Below are positions 52,783 through 61,167 of a stretch of 64,000 bases of DNA, piece by piece. Position 1 is the first letter of the stretch. Each line of letters begins with the position of its first letter. The stretch lies in assembly GCA_017303615.1 (NCBI GenBank), contig JAFLCK010000021.1, positions 35,307 through 99,306 on the forward strand, given 5' to 3'. The notes below the pieces were generated by a model, which did not search any database, was not told the origin of the DNA, and saw nothing but the letters and a program-made list of their open reading frames with translations. A program made the translations under genes and the position numbers. The stretch is from Obscuribacter phosphatis_A. Its GTDB lineage: Bacteria > Cyanobacteriota > Vampirovibrionia > Obscuribacterales > Obscuribacteraceae.

Positions 52783-54627
52783 TACTGCGTTTCTATCAAA
52801 AGCAGACTTCATTGCCATTTGTGCCGCCAATATTAGATTAGACAATTCGGTGGCGTCCACTGGAGCGCAGGCAATGCCGAAGTGCATCATCAATTTATGT
52901 TGGGCCAGATCTGCGGCCAGATTATTACCGATTCGCTGAATAAAACCATGGCAGGCTTCGGCTCTGACGCTTGGCAATAGCAGAGCAAAAGTTCTATCGC
53001 CAAAATGCCCAAGTATGTCTACTTCACGCCGCAATTCATCGATTCGATGCAATACCTTCAAAAGATCGACTAAAGCTACTTCGGCACTAGGTTCCACCGT
53101 GCGGCGCAGACAAAAAACAATCAAGCTAAACTCGCCGTTAAACCGGCAAGCCCTCTCAAATTCAGAGGTGAGCAAATACTCGAAGACATCACTGCGCAAG
53201 AGCCCAGTATCTTGATTAAGCAAAAGAGGTAAAGAATGCTTTCCTGCTTTAAGCTTCAACACCACCGGCGATACCGGCAAGCCAATCGACATTACAATCT
53301 CTTCCGGGTTGGCAGGCTGAGGCAAAGCAGCACTCGGAGAAGTTGTGAGGCCCGGAGGACTTGGGGGCGGCGGCGGCATTGACATAGCTACAGGCTGAAC
53401 TACAGGTTGTATCACAGGTTGTATCACAGGCTGAACTAAAGGCTGCACAGCGGCAATAGGCTCTGCAGGCATCTGGTTGGCCGGTAAATCAGGTTGAGTC
53501 ATGACAAAGGATGAGCCTGAAGCCGCCTGCCAGGCGTCGTTTGCCGAATGTTGCCAGGCATCGCCGGCGACTCCAGAGAAAGAAGGCGACTTTGTGCCGA
53601 TAGTCCCAGTATCAACGTTATTTGGAAAACTTGGCGCCGGCGGCATAGCATTTTGAAAACGAGGCTCGAGAGGCTGACTAGGCGCCCCTTCCCCATCAGA
53701 GCCAGTCGCATCGGGGGCATCGTGTGGAATAACCGGACTGGCAAAGAAGCTTCCTGTATTGAAACCTTGGAAGGCACCGACACCACCAAAGGGCGTCGCC
53801 GGTGGTGCCACTGAACCGGGATTCGAATAAGGTGTATTGGGAGCAGAAAGATCGGCAGGAACTGGGCTGGGTGAAATGAAACCAGCCTGGGGCATTGCAT
53901 TTGCCGATGGCGCCGAAAAAGAAGAACCGAGAAGGCTGGCATTATCTTTAAAGACCAAGGCTTCCAGGTCGGTAATTTTCAGAGATTTGCCGTCGGGGGC
54001 GAGGAAGATACCAGCCCGCAATAAATGCGCCACGCCCATAACCCATTGACTGCGGCGCAAAGAAAGACGCTCCGCTACGTCAGCTAGATTGAGGGTGCCG
54101 TAAACATTACCGTAAATTTCAGAAAGCACCGCCGGCGACACCACCTTACAGGCATGAATCGAGCGAGACAATTCTTCGGTGCTTAGTTTTTCTCCTCTCA
54201 CTAGAATTGACATATCATCGATTAAATAGTTGGCAAGAAAGGCAGTATCTTCTTTGAAGCGCTCGCCCTGCATGATAAGACTTTCCAGTGTCTCATTTAT
54301 ATTGACCGAATCAGGCTGTTTCTGACTCTCGAAAGTTACTACACCTCGATCCCAAGTGAAAAGGTCTAGCACGACTTCATCGCCCTTACCCACCGGCGAA
54401 AAGGCACAGACCGGTTTGCCAAGCCCAAACTGCACCATAACCTCGCAGTTGCGAGGTCCGAGTTTGAGATGACCAGTAGCATCATAGTGATTAGCCACTG
54501 AAAGCAAATAAGAGATTGGCTTCTGGGCAAGGTCTCCGGTCAATGCCTCGACAACAGGATCGGCATCTTTCGGTGGACTGCTTGAAACATTGAGAAACCC
54601 GGGTCTACGACCGCCGCTAGAACTCAT
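52777..54627 (-). CDS. PATAN (DUF4388) protein with degenerate GGDEF domain
   Basis: A 616-residue cytoplasmic protein. The N-terminal part (residues 25-230) resembles a PATAN/DUF4388 domain (ALTGDLAQKPISYLLSV, HLKLGPRNCEVMVQFGLGKPV, LFTWDRGVVTFESQ), a module of two-component-like signalling in cyanobacteria and myxobacteria. A long Pro/Gln/Val-rich linker includes repeated VQPVIQP units. The C-terminal 160 residues match a GGDEF fold (QDTGLLRSDVFEYLL, RREVDILGHFGDRTFALLLP, GIACAP), but the GGDEF signature is FGDRT. It is therefore unlikely to make c-di-GMP and may be a binding or pseudo-enzyme domain. Confidence 0.8.
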   Translation of the reverse strand: MSSSGGRRPGFLNVSSSPPKDADPVVEALTGDLAQKPISYLLSVANHYDATGHLKLGPRNCEVMVQFGLGKPVCAFSPVGKGDEVVLDLFTWDRGVVTFESQKQPDSVNINETLESLIMQGERFKEDTAFLANYLIDDMSILVRGEKLSTEELSRSIHACKVVSPAVLSEIYGNVYGTLNLADVAERLSLRRSQWVMGVAHLLRAGIFLAPDGKSLKITDLEALVFKDNASLLGSSFSAPSANAMPQAGFISPSPVPADLSAPNTPYSNPGSVAPPATPFGGVGAFQGFNTGSFFASPVIPHDAPDATGSDGEGAPSQPLEPRFQNAMPPAPSFPNNVDTGTIGTKSPSFSGVAGDAWQHSANDAWQAASGSSFVMTQPDLPANQMPAEPIAAVQPLVQPVIQPVIQPVVQPVAMSMPPPPPSPPGLTTSPSAALPQPANPEEIVMSIGLPVSPVVLKLKAGKHSLPLLLNQDTGLLRSDVFEYLLTSEFERACRFNGEFSLIVFCLRRTVEPSAEVALVDLLKVLHRIDELRREVDILGHFGDRTFALLLPSVRAEACHGFIQRIGNNLAADLAQHKLMMHFGIACAPVDATELSNLILAAQMAMKSAFDRNAVL

Positions 54628-54793
54628 TTGTCTTTACCGAATGGAGGAGATTATGAGTCTAGCTAATCGGAGCGAAAATGTCAGCAGTGGAGGACTTAGA
54701 TGAACTAAGGTTACTGCCGACTGGTTATGAGATCGAAGCAGGCCACTTTAAGACAAACGAACTAGAAAAGACTTTCTCTGCTAAAGATTTCCC

Positions 54794-56275
54794 CTAAGGC
54801 AAAGTATCGAAACGGAACTCAAATTGAGCATCGCCGACCGGCACCTTGAAAATAACCTTGGTGGCTTTATCAGGAGATTTCAGCTCAAAGAATATGAACC
54901 CATTCAGTTCGCCGTGGGGCGGCACATCGCAAGGTCCGACACCCTCTTTGCGAATCTCTTCGGCAAGGAGCCGACCGGCTTCTTCCACTTGCTGCGCCTT
55001 CTGCATAGCCTGGGCTTCCGCCTGAAAATCGGGAACCTGAGTAACTCCGGTATTGCCGCTGTCACTGAGGAGCGAACGCCAAAAACCCTGGCGCCCTCTG
55101 CCATTATTGTTGTAATAGTTATAGGGGTTTGGGTAATAGGTAGTCATCGTGCGCGTGGCATTGCGACCATCTTGCCTGATTGAATCTGCTTTCTTGGCGC
55201 TCTTTGTTTCCACAGTCTGCGCTAAAGAAGCGGCATCAAGCATATTGCCGATGGCAATCTTCGGATTGAGCACAAAAAGCTCGGGTTTGCGCGGCAAGAA
55301 TTGCAATGGACTATCGGTTCTATTAATCAGTTTGATACCCACTCTTACAGCTCGCTTGCCAGTGGCTTTGTCTTTCATCAGATAGGCTTCCAAAGAAGCT
55401 CTGCCTACATCTATGCGACGGTGCTCTAAACCACCTTCGAAACTTTCACTTGACCAGGGTGCGCCTTTGATATAGCGATAAGTGGGGCTGAGCCAGTATG
55501 GATGAGGGCTGAACCGTTTCTGCAGGGCATCGCTGTCTTTCTTGATTGCCACGGCCCGAGCGAAGTGTTCTTGAGCCCCCTGGGTATCGCCCAACTTGTA
55601 GAGCAAGCCGCCCAGATTCTCTTCCAAATCGCCGACGGTATATTTTGAGATCGAATGGGAGCCCTGTGCTTGTTTAATTGCCTCTTCCATAAGCTCTTTG
55701 GCTTTGAGCAATTCACCGTTCTGGGCTTCCATACTGGCTTTATGGGCAAGACAATCACTCAAGCGCCAAGTGGCACGATCAAGAGCACGCAAATCGCGCA
55801 TCATAGCAATCGCTTCATCAAGGCAGGTATAGCATTTTGAGTCTTGACCAAGGGCTTCTAAAAGCCAGGCATTGGCATCTAAATAACGAGTTTTCAGCTC
55901 TTTGAGGGGCAGCAACTGATTGGAATCAAGTCCCGCCTTGCCGGACATAAGATAGTCGATAATCTGTCCGGCCTTCTTGGCGTTACTCTGGGCTTCCGAA
56001 ATTCGCCCCTGCCACAAACAGGCTTCCATCATGCAAGTGGCTAAATAGGCACACTGCAGACTCTGCTTTGCCGCCGTTTTCTGCCTTTTGGCAATGAGAT
56101 TTTGAGCAGACTGATAGTCACCATTATTGAGAGCATGCTCCACCGAAGCATCTTCAATTGAACTCTCGCCTTGATCTGAAATAGGGTTTGCCATGCACAA
56201 ACAAAAAGAGTTTGATGACAGCAGTGAAAGAGCTAGTAAAACCTGTAATGAAGAATTCTTGAGCTTGAATGGCAT
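54794..56275 (-). CDS. Secreted TPR-like protein
   Basis: A 493-residue exported protein. The signal peptide (LQVLLALSLLSSNSFCLCMANP) is followed by TPR-like helices for 250 residues: SLQCAYLATCMMEACLWQGR, LEENLGGLLYKLGDTQGAQE and others. The C-terminal 240 residues are beta-rich (RAVRVGIKLINRTDSPLQFL; VIFKVPVGDAQFEFRFDTL) with a disordered Asn/Tyr/Gly section between. Its function is unknown, but the layout of TPR plus a C-terminal beta domain suggests an envelope-associated assembly or binding protein. It is expressed from its own promoter; the nearest neighbour upstream is a divergent methyltransferase gene. Confidence 0.8.
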   Translation of the reverse strand: MPFKLKNSSLQVLLALSLLSSNSFCLCMANPISDQGESSIEDASVEHALNNGDYQSAQNLIAKRQKTAAKQSLQCAYLATCMMEACLWQGRISEAQSNAKKAGQIIDYLMSGKAGLDSNQLLPLKELKTRYLDANAWLLEALGQDSKCYTCLDEAIAMMRDLRALDRATWRLSDCLAHKASMEAQNGELLKAKELMEEAIKQAQGSHSISKYTVGDLEENLGGLLYKLGDTQGAQEHFARAVAIKKDSDALQKRFSPHPYWLSPTYRYIKGAPWSSESFEGGLEHRRIDVGRASLEAYLMKDKATGKRAVRVGIKLINRTDSPLQFLPRKPELFVLNPKIAIGNMLDAASLAQTVETKSAKKADSIRQDGRNATRTMTTYYPNPYNYYNNNGRGRQGFWRSLLSDSGNTGVTQVPDFQAEAQAMQKAQQVEEAGRLLAEEIRKEGVGPCDVPPHGELNGFIFFELKSPDKATKVIFKVPVGDAQFEFRFDTLP

Positions 56276-56428
56276 GGGTCACCCGCAAACGATGTCAACC
56301 GGAGAGAGAGATTGAGGACATTTAGGACCTTGAGAATTTTAGCCTCGGATACGTAGATTCTACATTGTCACCCGAGCCTCCCTGAGCAATTCTATGGAAA
56401 AACTGGCAAAAGGCTGGGAGAACTGAAT

Positions 56429-57226
56429 ATGCTTACCCTCGCAAAAGACAGTCTAAAGACAGATGCAGTAACCATCACTTATAACCGACAAATTGCCCGC
56501 AATTATGAGTGTGACAGAAAAATCGAAGCCAAGCGCCTGGATGACTTGGTCAAGCTTATTTTTGAGCACACCGCAGGAGAAGGGCGAATTTTGGACCTGG
56601 GCTGCGGCACCGGGGTATTCACCACTTTGCTGGACGGAAGGCTGCCGATGGCAGTCACCGGTGCCGACAATTCGGAGGAAATGCTCGCCATTGCCAGATC
56701 TAAACCTGAGGGAAGAGGAATAGACTGGCACAAAGAAGATGCCGTCAAACTAAGCTATGAAAACGAGAGCTTCGACGTAGTCTTTATGAGCAATCTCTTG
56801 CATCACTTCAATAACCCTCTCGACGTAATTCAGCAGTGCGCCAGAGTTTTGAAACCAGGAGGGCTTTTGCTCAACCATTTCGGAGCCTTGGAAGACATTA
56901 TCAAAGACCCTGACCACAAGTTTTTTGAGAAAGCCTCAGAACTGGATGTTCGACGCACACCGGCAAGAATTCAGATGGAATATCTGCTCAAGTCGGCTGG
57001 TCTAACCGGCATCGGTTCCGACAAGAATACTTATAAACTCTGCAACTCAGCCGCCGAGAGAGTAAAAATGGTGGAGAGCAAATATATTTCAGTCTTTCAT
57101 CTGATGGACCAGATGTCGTTTCAGCGGGGACTGAGTCGCCTGAGGCGCTATGCTGAAGCCAATCAGTTTGACCCTTGGCTGAGAGAAATCACCGTCACCA
57201 CCACTTTCGGTATCAAGCCTTGTTAG
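56429..57226 (+). CDS. Class I SAM-dependent methyltransferase
   Basis: A 265-residue protein with the methyltransferase core. Motif I is ILDLGCGTGVFTTLLDG, motif II region GADNSEEMLAIAR, motif post-I FDVVFMSNLLHHFNNPLDVI, and LKPGGLLLNHFG follows. It resembles ubiquinone/menaquinone-biosynthesis type and small-molecule methyltransferases, but the substrate cannot be decided. The C-terminal 90 residues (RRTPARIQMEYLLKSAGL and beyond) are typical of this group. It is divergent from the TPR gene and converges on the DUF4239 gene after 4 bases. Confidence 0.88.
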   Translation: MLTLAKDSLKTDAVTITYNRQIARNYECDRKIEAKRLDDLVKLIFEHTAGEGRILDLGCGTGVFTTLLDGRLPMAVTGADNSEEMLAIARSKPEGRGIDWHKEDAVKLSYENESFDVVFMSNLLHHFNNPLDVIQQCARVLKPGGLLLNHFGALEDIIKDPDHKFFEKASELDVRRTPARIQMEYLLKSAGLTGIGSDKNTYKLCNSAAERVKMVESKYISVFHLMDQMSFQRGLSRLRRYAEANQFDPWLREITVTTTFGIKPC

Positions 57227-57230
57227 GGTC

Positions 57231-58022
57231 CTAAAGTTTGTCTGGTATGACACCGTCGAGATCAACCTTAATTAGTTTGAGCTGTGTCTCAAAGGCTGAT
57301 GAAGAGACGGTCATATCGCCAGAGAAGGGATCATCATAGGTGGCAAGCAAGAAAATATTTAGACAGATAACCAGGCTGACTATAGACACCATGACTATCT
57401 GCAGCCGCAGATGCTCAACGTTGAAGAAATAAGTGAATAGAATGGTTGCCACACCGCCGACTCCTAGTATCCACCAGAGTGGCGCCGGCAGCCCGTTATG
57501 CAAGGCATCCACACGCAGTCGTCTATTGGTGCCGACATCGGCCATATGGGGCAGCATGGCTTGATGTGCATCGGTGTCGCGGGCAGAGACGGGCTCATAA
57601 GTGACACAAGCCCTCCAAAGATCTTTATAGACCGTCCAGGCTTGCTTGGAAGTATCATGTTTGGCGAGAAGCGGCCATTCATCATTAATCACTGTCTCCA
57701 GATACTTAGCACACAATCTCTGCACCTTGAGACGGGGAGCCTCCGGCAAACCATCGGCTAATCTGAATACATTACCGACCGAAGAAGCCTCTTGCTCGAC
57801 TATCTGCCTTGCATTATTGAAGCGAGACATGGCATCAGCAACCATAAAGCCCAACAATACGGCAAATAGCATGCCAACAAACTGAGAATAGGGGTCGGCC
57901 ACATCGTGATTACTCTTGAGAGTATCGGGCGCGAGAAGCTTGCGGAAAAGCAGAAGACCAGCAACTGAGGCAATAACGGTAGCCACCGTCAATGCAATAC
58001 TCGTTCCATAAGTCACAGTCAC
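57231..58022 (-). CDS. DUF4239-family membrane protein (bestrophin-like)
   Basis: A 263-residue integral membrane protein. Two N-terminal helices (GTSIALTVATVIASVAGLLL, then PYSQFVGMLFAVLLGFMVAD) and two C-terminal ones (LWWILGVGGVATILFTYFF, QIVMVSIVSLVICLNIFLL) flank a soluble middle of 110 residues. The pattern DPYSQFVGMLFAVLLGFM and the downstream NARQIVEQEASSVGNVFRLAD are the family's typical opening. The family is distantly related to bestrophin ion channels; its function is unknown. The GTG start has GGAGG 6 bases upstream. It is probably a single-gene unit. Confidence 0.88.
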   Translation of the reverse strand: MTVTYGTSIALTVATVIASVAGLLLFRKLLAPDTLKSNHDVADPYSQFVGMLFAVLLGFMVADAMSRFNNARQIVEQEASSVGNVFRLADGLPEAPRLKVQRLCAKYLETVINDEWPLLAKHDTSKQAWTVYKDLWRACVTYEPVSARDTDAHQAMLPHMADVGTNRRLRVDALHNGLPAPLWWILGVGGVATILFTYFFNVEHLRLQIVMVSIVSLVICLNIFLLATYDDPFSGDMTVSSSAFETQLKLIKVDLDGVIPDKL

Positions 58023-58159
58023 AAAGACCTCCTAAGCCAAACTTTTCACCAATTTCACTGATTTTATTAATCAGTCGCAACTAAGCAAACCTTGTCAAGA
58101 CAAGGCTTGCCACCAACTGCATAAATATACATGACTAAGGACAAAACGAAAGAACACCG

Positions 58160-58197
58160 AAAGAGAAAGAGGACGATCTCTCGCCCTCTTTCTCTTT
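58160..58197. terminator. Hairpin terminator (polypurine/polypyrimidine)
   Basis: AAAGAGAAAGAGG (58160-58172) and CCTCTTTCTCTTT (58185-58197) form a perfect 13-bp stem with a 12-base loop. It lies about 55 bases beyond the stop of the minus-strand catabolic operon. Both arms are purine or pyrimidine tracts, so U-rich RNA follows in either direction. Confidence 0.65.
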
Positions 58198-58252
58198 TGT
58201 TCTTGACGTTCTTGAAGCGCTTGGCGGTCTTGCGGTTCTTTACTGACGAACC

Positions 58253-59446
58253 TTAGACCATTGCCAGAGCTTGAACCGACTCAACCGGCTTGCCGTTGGC
58301 ATATCTGATGCCGAGTGCATCTTGACCGATGATCAGGCGCTGAATTTCGCGTGTGCCTTCGTATATGTTCAATACTTTGGCATCGCGGAAGAAACGCTCG
58401 ACAGGATACTCATCGGAGAAGCCGTAGCCACCGAAGATCTGGACAGCGTTATGAGCATGCTTGTTGGCAGCTTCGCCGCAGAAGAGCTTGGCGATAGATG
58501 TTTCGCGGGTGTTGCGAACACCTTTGTTCTTGAGGTGGGCGGCTCTGAGATAGAGCAAGCGACCGGCTTCGGCATCGGCAACCATGTCGGCGATCATTGC
58601 TTGTACTTGTTGGTGTTCGCCGATGGGCTTGCCGAAAGTGCGGCGTTCCATGGCGTACTTGGTGCAAGCGTCGATACAACCTTGTACAACACCAACAGCA
58701 CCGGCGGCAACCGAGAAGCGACCATTGTCGAGGGCCGACATGGCAATCTTGAAGCCTTCACCAACCTGACCGAGCATGTTCTCAGCAGGCACGCGCACTT
58801 CGTCGAGGAAAAGGGCAGCAGTATCGGAAGCACGCAAGCCGAGTTTGCCGTGGATGGGCTGAGCGGTGAAGCCTTTCGACTTGGTGTCTACGATAAAGCA
58901 GGTAATGCCTTTATGACCGAGGGAAGAATCAACGGTGGCGAAGATGAGCGCATAGTGCGCGATGGTGCCGCAGCTGATCCAGGTTTTGGAGCCGCTCAAG
59001 ATGTAATCGTTGCCGTCTTTGACAGCGCGGGTTTGTTGGTTGGCAGCGTCTGAACCGGCTTCCGGCTCGGTCAGACCATAGCAACCGATGAACTCACCGG
59101 AGCAAAGTTTGGGCAAGTAGAATTTCTTCTGCTCTTCGGTTCCCCATTTGAGGATAGTGAGAGCAACCAAAGAAGTCTGTACGCTGAAAAGAGTACGTGT
59201 GGAAGAGCAGACTCTGTTTACTTCTTCGGTCATCAGACCGTAAGCAATATAATCCATACCCAAACCGCCGTACTTCTCAGGAACGGGGCAGCCGAGGAAA
59301 CCTTCGGCAAAAATCTTCTTGGCGATATCCCAATCGAACTTGCATTCTCTGTCGTTCATCTGCGCTTTGGGAACAATTTCGCGCTCGGCGAATTCGCGCA
59401 TATGCTTACGCATTGCAATTTGTTCGGGAGTGAAATCAAAGTCCAT
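58253..59446 (-). CDS. Acyl-CoA dehydrogenase
   Basis: A 397-residue FAD enzyme that makes enoyl-CoA from acyl-CoA and passes electrons to ETF. The signature patterns are GLTEPEAGSDAANQQT and SKTWISCGTIAHYALIFA. The FAD/subunit motif is QIFGGYGFSDEYPVERFFRD, and the catalytic Glu is in NIYEGTREIQRLIIG, the position used by short- and medium-chain, glutaryl- and isobutyryl-type enzymes. Chain preference is not readable. GGAG lies directly upstream of the ATG. It is the last gene of the operon with the aldehyde dehydrogenase and aminotransferase. Confidence 0.94.
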   Translation of the reverse strand: MDFDFTPEQIAMRKHMREFAEREIVPKAQMNDRECKFDWDIAKKIFAEGFLGCPVPEKYGGLGMDYIAYGLMTEEVNRVCSSTRTLFSVQTSLVALTILKWGTEEQKKFYLPKLCSGEFIGCYGLTEPEAGSDAANQQTRAVKDGNDYILSGSKTWISCGTIAHYALIFATVDSSLGHKGITCFIVDTKSKGFTAQPIHGKLGLRASDTAALFLDEVRVPAENMLGQVGEGFKIAMSALDNGRFSVAAGAVGVVQGCIDACTKYAMERRTFGKPIGEHQQVQAMIADMVADAEAGRLLYLRAAHLKNKGVRNTRETSIAKLFCGEAANKHAHNAVQIFGGYGFSDEYPVERFFRDAKVLNIYEGTREIQRLIIGQDALGIRYANGKPVESVQALAMV

Positions 59447-59487
59447 TTTCGTTTCTCCAAATAGTGTATTGGTGCAATGAGTTTTGG

Positions 59488-61044
59488 TTAGTTAACTTTG
59501 CCGGTCAGTTCATCGGTGTCGATTTGAGCTTTCTGTAGACGGCCAGAGTAGTCTATATATATCGATTTCCACTCGGTGAAATAGTCGATTGCGGCAGAAC
59601 CTGCTTCTCTGTGACCGTTGCCGGTCTGCTTGACGCCGCCAAAAGGAAGCTGAATTTCAGCGCCGATTGTGGGAGCGTTGATATAGACAATGCCCGACTC
59701 AAGCTCTTCAATGGCTTTGAAAGCACGATTGACGTCTTGGGTGTACATCGAAAGAGAAAGACCATATTGAGTGCCGTTAGCCACTTCAAGGGCTTCTTCA
59801 AAGCTATCGACCGGGATGATTGCGGTTACTGGTCCAAAAATTTCTTCTTGGGCAATGCGCATGGTCGGCTTCACATCGCAGAACACTGTCGGCTCGTGGA
59901 AGAAACCTTTAGCATGATCACCGGTAGTGAGAGCATTACCGCCGCAAAGCAGCTTGGCGCCTTCTTTCTTACCAATTTCCACATACTCTTTGACTGTGTC
60001 GAGCTGACCTTGATTGACCACCGGTCCGACTTCATTTGTTTCATCAAGACCATAGCCAATCTTGAGGGCTTCGGTGCGAGCCTTGAAGGCTTTGCAGAAC
60101 TCTTCATAACGTGAACGGTGCACGATGACACGACTAGCAGCGGTGCAACGCTGGCCGGCAGTACCGAATGCACCCCAGAGAGCGCCTTCGAGAGCCAGTT
60201 CCAAATTGGCATCTTCCATTACACAGATGGCGTTTTTGCCACCCAATTCGCAAGAAATTTTCTTCATCAGTTCGCCGCAACGGCCAGCCACTCTGCGGCC
60301 GACTTCGGTTGAACCGGTGAGAGAAACGGCACGAACTCTAGGATCCTCCACAAGTGCCATGCCCACTTTCGAACCAGAGCCAGTAACCAGGTTGAGCACA
60401 CCCGGAGGCAAACCGGCTTCGTTGAGAATTTCAACGAACATCAAAGCACAAAGCGGAGTATCAGTGGCGGGCTTGATCACCACGGTGTTGCCGGCAACCA
60501 GAGCCGGCAGAGTTTTCCAGCTGGGGATGGCAATCGGGAAATTCCAGGGGGTGATGAGACCAACTACACCGATGGGCTGGCGAACAGCCATGGCGAACTT
60601 GTTGGGCAATTCGGAAGGTACGGTCTGACCAACCAAACGGCGACCTTCACCAGCCATGAACTTAGCCATATCGATGGCTTCTTGCACATCGCCTCTGGCT
60701 TCTTTCAAGACTTTGCCCATTTCGCGCACCATTGTGTGAGCCAGTTCTTCTTTTCTGGTCTCAAGCAAGTGCGCGGCTTTGAGGATGATCTCAGCGCGGT
60801 GCGGAGCGGGAGTTGCTTTCCACAGCGGGAAAGCTTTGGCGGCAGCATCAACGGCAGCCTTCACATCATTAGCAGTGGAGGAAGCGAAGTAACCGATTAC
60901 TTCATCACTTTTAGCCGGATTGTAACTGGCGAAAGTTTCGCCGCTTTCCGACTTGACCTGGCGACCATTGATATAGTTGCCGTAGGTCTGGGGCTTGCCG
61001 CCATTGGCAGTGGCTGCCTCAGGCGCTTTGGTTTGTGTACTCAT
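59488..61044 (-). CDS. Aldehyde (semialdehyde) dehydrogenase
   Basis: A 518-residue ALDH-superfamily enzyme. Cofactor motif TPWNFPIAIPSWK, the GSTEVGRRV turn, the general base in CELGGKNAI and the nucleophile in AGQRCTAASRVIV are all present. The C-terminal GHREAGSAAIDYFTEWKSIY is reminiscent of alpha-ketoglutaric-semialdehyde and related semialdehyde dehydrogenases, which fits an aminotransferase partner producing a semialdehyde. The exact substrate is inferred. The ATG is preceded by GGAGAGAAAA. It lies 117 bases after the aminotransferase gene and 41 before the acyl-CoA dehydrogenase gene. Confidence 0.93.
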   Translation of the reverse strand: MSTQTKAPEAATANGGKPQTYGNYINGRQVKSESGETFASYNPAKSDEVIGYFASSTANDVKAAVDAAAKAFPLWKATPAPHRAEIILKAAHLLETRKEELAHTMVREMGKVLKEARGDVQEAIDMAKFMAGEGRRLVGQTVPSELPNKFAMAVRQPIGVVGLITPWNFPIAIPSWKTLPALVAGNTVVIKPATDTPLCALMFVEILNEAGLPPGVLNLVTGSGSKVGMALVEDPRVRAVSLTGSTEVGRRVAGRCGELMKKISCELGGKNAICVMEDANLELALEGALWGAFGTAGQRCTAASRVIVHRSRYEEFCKAFKARTEALKIGYGLDETNEVGPVVNQGQLDTVKEYVEIGKKEGAKLLCGGNALTTGDHAKGFFHEPTVFCDVKPTMRIAQEEIFGPVTAIIPVDSFEEALEVANGTQYGLSLSMYTQDVNRAFKAIEELESGIVYINAPTIGAEIQLPFGGVKQTGNGHREAGSAAIDYFTEWKSIYIDYSGRLQKAQIDTDELTGKVN

Positions 61045-61135
61045 TTTTCTCTCCCGATTCTATTCGGTTGCTTGCCAGCCGGTCTTTTGCCAGCCGGTAA
61101 TTTACCAGTAAATACCAACGACTTTGACAGTTTAG

Positions 61136-61167
61136 TTTTAGTTCTCTAGTTAGAACTTGAACTAAAA
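61136..61167 (-). repeat. Inverted repeat at the aminotransferase stop codon
   Basis: TTTTAGTTC (61136-61144) and GAACTAAAA (61159-61167) form a perfect 9-bp dyad with a 14-base spacer. It covers the stop codon of the aminotransferase and lies in the gap before the aldehyde dehydrogenase gene. It could act as an mRNA-stability hairpin or partial terminator inside the operon. A TTGCCAGCCGGT-type duplication lies nearby at 61074-61098. Confidence 0.6.

Noticed and set aside
58271..59053. 260-codon plus-strand open frame opposite the acyl-CoA dehydrogenase
   Set aside because: It is fully antisense to a gene with all family motifs, has no recognisable domain and arises from its codon bias.
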